A DNA stretch of 64,000 nt from Pedobacter yulinensis (GTDB taxonomy: Bacteria > Bacteroidota > Bacteroidia > Sphingobacteriales > Sphingobacteriaceae), in assembly GCF_003029735.1 (NCBI RefSeq), contig NZ_KZ686269.1, positions 992,001 through 1,056,000 on the forward strand, in the 5' to 3' direction. Made by a program: the position numbers and the translations under genes. The notes beneath the pieces are model-generated. The model did no database searches, had not been told where the DNA came from, and saw nothing but the letters and a program-made list of their open reading frames with translations. Below, in pieces: positions 62,243 to 64,000 of the stretch. Every line of letters starts with the position of its first letter. The first letter of the stretch is position 1.

Positions 62243-64000
62243 TTATGCCAGATAGTCTGCCTGTCTGGCCAGCAAAGCGCGGTACTTGTTAAATATCGCC
62301 GTCTTGGACACAAAACCCAGGAAAACGCCCCTGCTGTCAACAACTGGCAACAGCCAGGCCTGTTCATTCTCCATGCCGGCCAGAACAGCCTGCAACTCGG
62401 TATCGGGCGCAAGAACCTGCGGTGCGGGCTGCATCAACTCGCTGAATATTACGGGCTGCTCTGCATTATTTTTCAATACCTGCTGAAAGAGATCTTCTGC
62501 ATAAACAAGCCCCAGGAATACGCGCTCTTCTGTGAGCACAGGGTAGATGTTATGCCTGGATTTGAAAAGCCCCGATAGCCTGCTGCGCACCTGTTCCTGT
62601 GGTTCTACGGCACTGAAATCCTTTTCAATGAGGTATTTAAGTTTCATCATGCGCAGCACAGTCGTGTCTTTATCCTCGTGCGACATCAATTCCCCGGCAT
62701 CTGCGAGTGGTTTTGCGTAAATAGAATGCTTCTGGTAACTGCGGCTGATGAGGTAAGAAATGGCAGTTGTGATCATCAAGGGCACCATCAAAATATATCC
62801 ACCTGTAATCTCGGCTATGAGAAAAATGCCTGTGAGCGGCGCATGCATAATAGAGCCGAGCGCTGCCGCCATACCAGCTACGATAAAATTACCCACATTG
62901 ACGTGGGCCAGACCGGTCAGGTTAATGGTATAGGCAAGTGTAAAACCCAGCAATCCGCCTATGATCAGGCTTGGCGCAAATGTACCTCCGTTACCGCCGG
63001 CGCCCAGGGTCACAAGCGTTGCAATGGATTTGGCAAAAACCGTTAACAGCGTGAATAGCAGTAAAACTGCAGGAAATTCATTATAAGACGAGAAAATGCT
63101 GTTGTTTATAACGGAATTGTAATCACCCAGCAATAGGTTTTTGATAGTTACATAGCCCTCGCCATACAGTGTCGGGAAAAGAAAAACCAGTGCTCCAAGG
63201 GCAAGTCCGCCTACAACAACTCTTCTGTAGGGACTTTTGATGCGGTAAAAAAATGATTTCACGGCCTGGTTGGCTTTGATAAAGTAGATCGAAAAGAGGC
63301 CGATCAAACAGGCCAGGATAACGTACCAGATGAGTGCCTTTGTTTCCCAGCCCTGGCTTACAATATAAAACAGCTGCTCGCTGTAAAACAGCCGGGCTAC
63401 CACTGAAGCCGTTGCCGACGCTAGCAATAGCGGAATGAAAACCGGTATGGTAAACTCAGGAAGAAGGATCTCTATGGCAAAGACAATACCGGCTATGGGG
63501 CTGTTGAATGCTCCGGCAATGGCGCCCGCAGCCCCACAGGCCAGCAGCAGAGTAACTTCCCGGTAAGATAAGCCAAGAAAGCGGCCGAGGTTTGACCCAA
63601 TTGACGACCCGCTGGTTACCACCGGCGCTTCAAGCCCGGTCGAACCGCCAAAACCGACGGTGACAGCTGCGGTAATGATCTGCGAATAGATGTTGTGAAA
63701 CTCAACACGGCTTGAGCGCCCCGAGATGCTGCGCAACAGCGGCGTCAGCCCGGTTTCAAACTTACCTTTCACAATAAAGCGACGCACATACAATACCGAC
63801 AAGAGGATACCAATGAAGGGAAACAACAGGTAGAGATAGTACTTGTATTGCCAGTGAAATCCGGTCTGCAAAAAGTCTTCAATATGATGCGTCAATGACT
63901 TCAGCAAGGCAGCGGCCAGGCCGGAGAGTATGCCAACTACGACGGCAGCAAAGACAAGGAAATTGCGGTTCGATATTTTCGTTTTGCGGTAGGAATTGAT
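62243..64000 (-). CDS. ClC-family chloride transporter with CBS domains (5' end cut by window edge)
   Basis: The 585 visible residues include ClC core motifs: GGSTGLEAPVV with the gating glutamate retained, GNGGTFAPSL, and a C-terminal pair of CBS domains (about 440-585, FLGLVYAEDL and DSRGVFLGFVSKTAIF). The frame continues upstream without a stop to the window edge (31 more codons, ending in a hydrophobic helix), so the true start is outside. A retained gating glutamate suits a proton-coupled antiporter or a gated channel. Confidence 0.92.
   Translation of the reverse strand: MNSYRKTKISNRNFLVFAAVVVGILSGLAAALLKSLTHHIEDFLQTGFHWQYKYYLYLLFPFIGILLSVLYVRRFIVKGKFETGLTPLLRSISGRSSRVEFHNIYSQIITAAVTVGFGGSTGLEAPVVTSGSSIGSNLGRFLGLSYREVTLLLACGAAGAIAGAFNSPIAGIVFAIEILLPEFTIPVFIPLLLASATASVVARLFYSEQLFYIVSQGWETKALIWYVILACLIGLFSIYFIKANQAVKSFFYRIKSPYRRVVVGGLALGALVFLFPTLYGEGYVTIKNLLLGDYNSVINNSIFSSYNEFPAVLLLFTLLTVFAKSIATLVTLGAGGNGGTFAPSLIIGGLLGFTLAYTINLTGLAHVNVGNFIVAGMAAALGSIMHAPLTGIFLIAEITGGYILMVPLMITTAISYLISRSYQKHSIYAKPLADAGELMSHEDKDTTVLRMMKLKYLIEKDFSAVEPQEQVRSRLSGLFKSRHNIYPVLTEERVFLGLVYAEDLFQQVLKNNAEQPVIFSELMQPAPQVLAPDTELQAVLAGMENEQAWLLPVVDSRGVFLGFVSKTAIFNKYRALLARQADYLA

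Noticed and set aside
1..64000. CRISPR array, insertion sequence or prophage
   Set aside because: No regularly spaced repeats with spacers, no transposase and no phage structural genes were seen. The repeats at 30 kb are palindromes and tRNA-tail copies, not a CRISPR.

Overview
The window looks like chromosomal DNA of a Bacteroidota bacterium, probably Sphingobacteriales or Chitinophagales-like. This rests on protein families typical of that phylum (an UpxY/NusG-type antiterminator, DUF4296 lipoprotein, TIGR02757 protein, THUMP-like methyltransferase, OmpP1/FadL-type porin, archaeal/eukaryal-type ProRS). It also rests on several TTG-N19-21-TAnnTTTG promoter-like sites and the absence of strong Shine-Dalgarno sequences. 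No species is assigned.

Region 1 (1-15480, all minus strand) is an exopolysaccharide/capsule locus read right to left. The order is Wza-like export lipoprotein, Wzc-like tyrosine kinase/co-polymerase, a 286-bp structured leader, UpxY-like antiterminator, Wzx flippase, DegT aminotransferase, GT2, GT4, a second DegT aminotransferase, a monotopic PglC-like phosphoglycosyl transferase, another glycosyltransferase, Wzy-like polymerase, GT4, a HisC-like PLP enzyme and an edge-truncated HAD phosphatase. Many junctions overlap by 1-17 nt, so it reads as one operon. The initiating sugar is linked to undecaprenyl phosphate, extended, flipped, polymerised and exported.

Region 2 (15.5-30.4 kb) is accessory: an AraC regulator, small membrane proteins, GNAT enzymes, an Na/Pi transporter, a META lipoprotein, a pirin-LLM-pirin-isochorismatase operon divergent from a Crp-type regulator, a ferredoxin-like/GNAT/OsmC cluster, a CPA1 antiporter, and a divergent HxlR regulator and SDR/NTF2 pair. 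It ends in a repeat-rich 0.6-kb stretch next to tRNA-Pro and tRNA-Ser. That stretch holds 51-bp direct repeats carrying a copy of the tRNA-Pro 3' end, many short palindromes, and a 132-bp nested inverted repeat abutting the tRNA.

Region 3 (30.6-64 kb) is mostly core: a 7TM-HD phosphodiesterase, an SPFH protein with a ribbon-helix-helix partner, thiolase, tandem POT peptide transporters, a polyprenol-phosphate glycosyltransferase, TIGR02757, cystathionine gamma-synthase, ProRS, a Gly/Trp/Tyr-rich lipoprotein, a FadL-type porin, UbiD decarboxylase, Dps, a LysM protein, uridine kinase, an AraC regulator, acetoacetate CoA-transferase subunits, a sugar dehydrogenase, MutS2, YggS, GNAT, aspartate kinase, a methyltransferase and a ClC chloride transporter that runs off the right edge.

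No insertion sequence, prophage or CRISPR array was seen. The most unusual signals are non-coding: the repeat complex at tRNA-Pro, the competing hairpins in the antiterminator leader, and a few operator-like palindromes.
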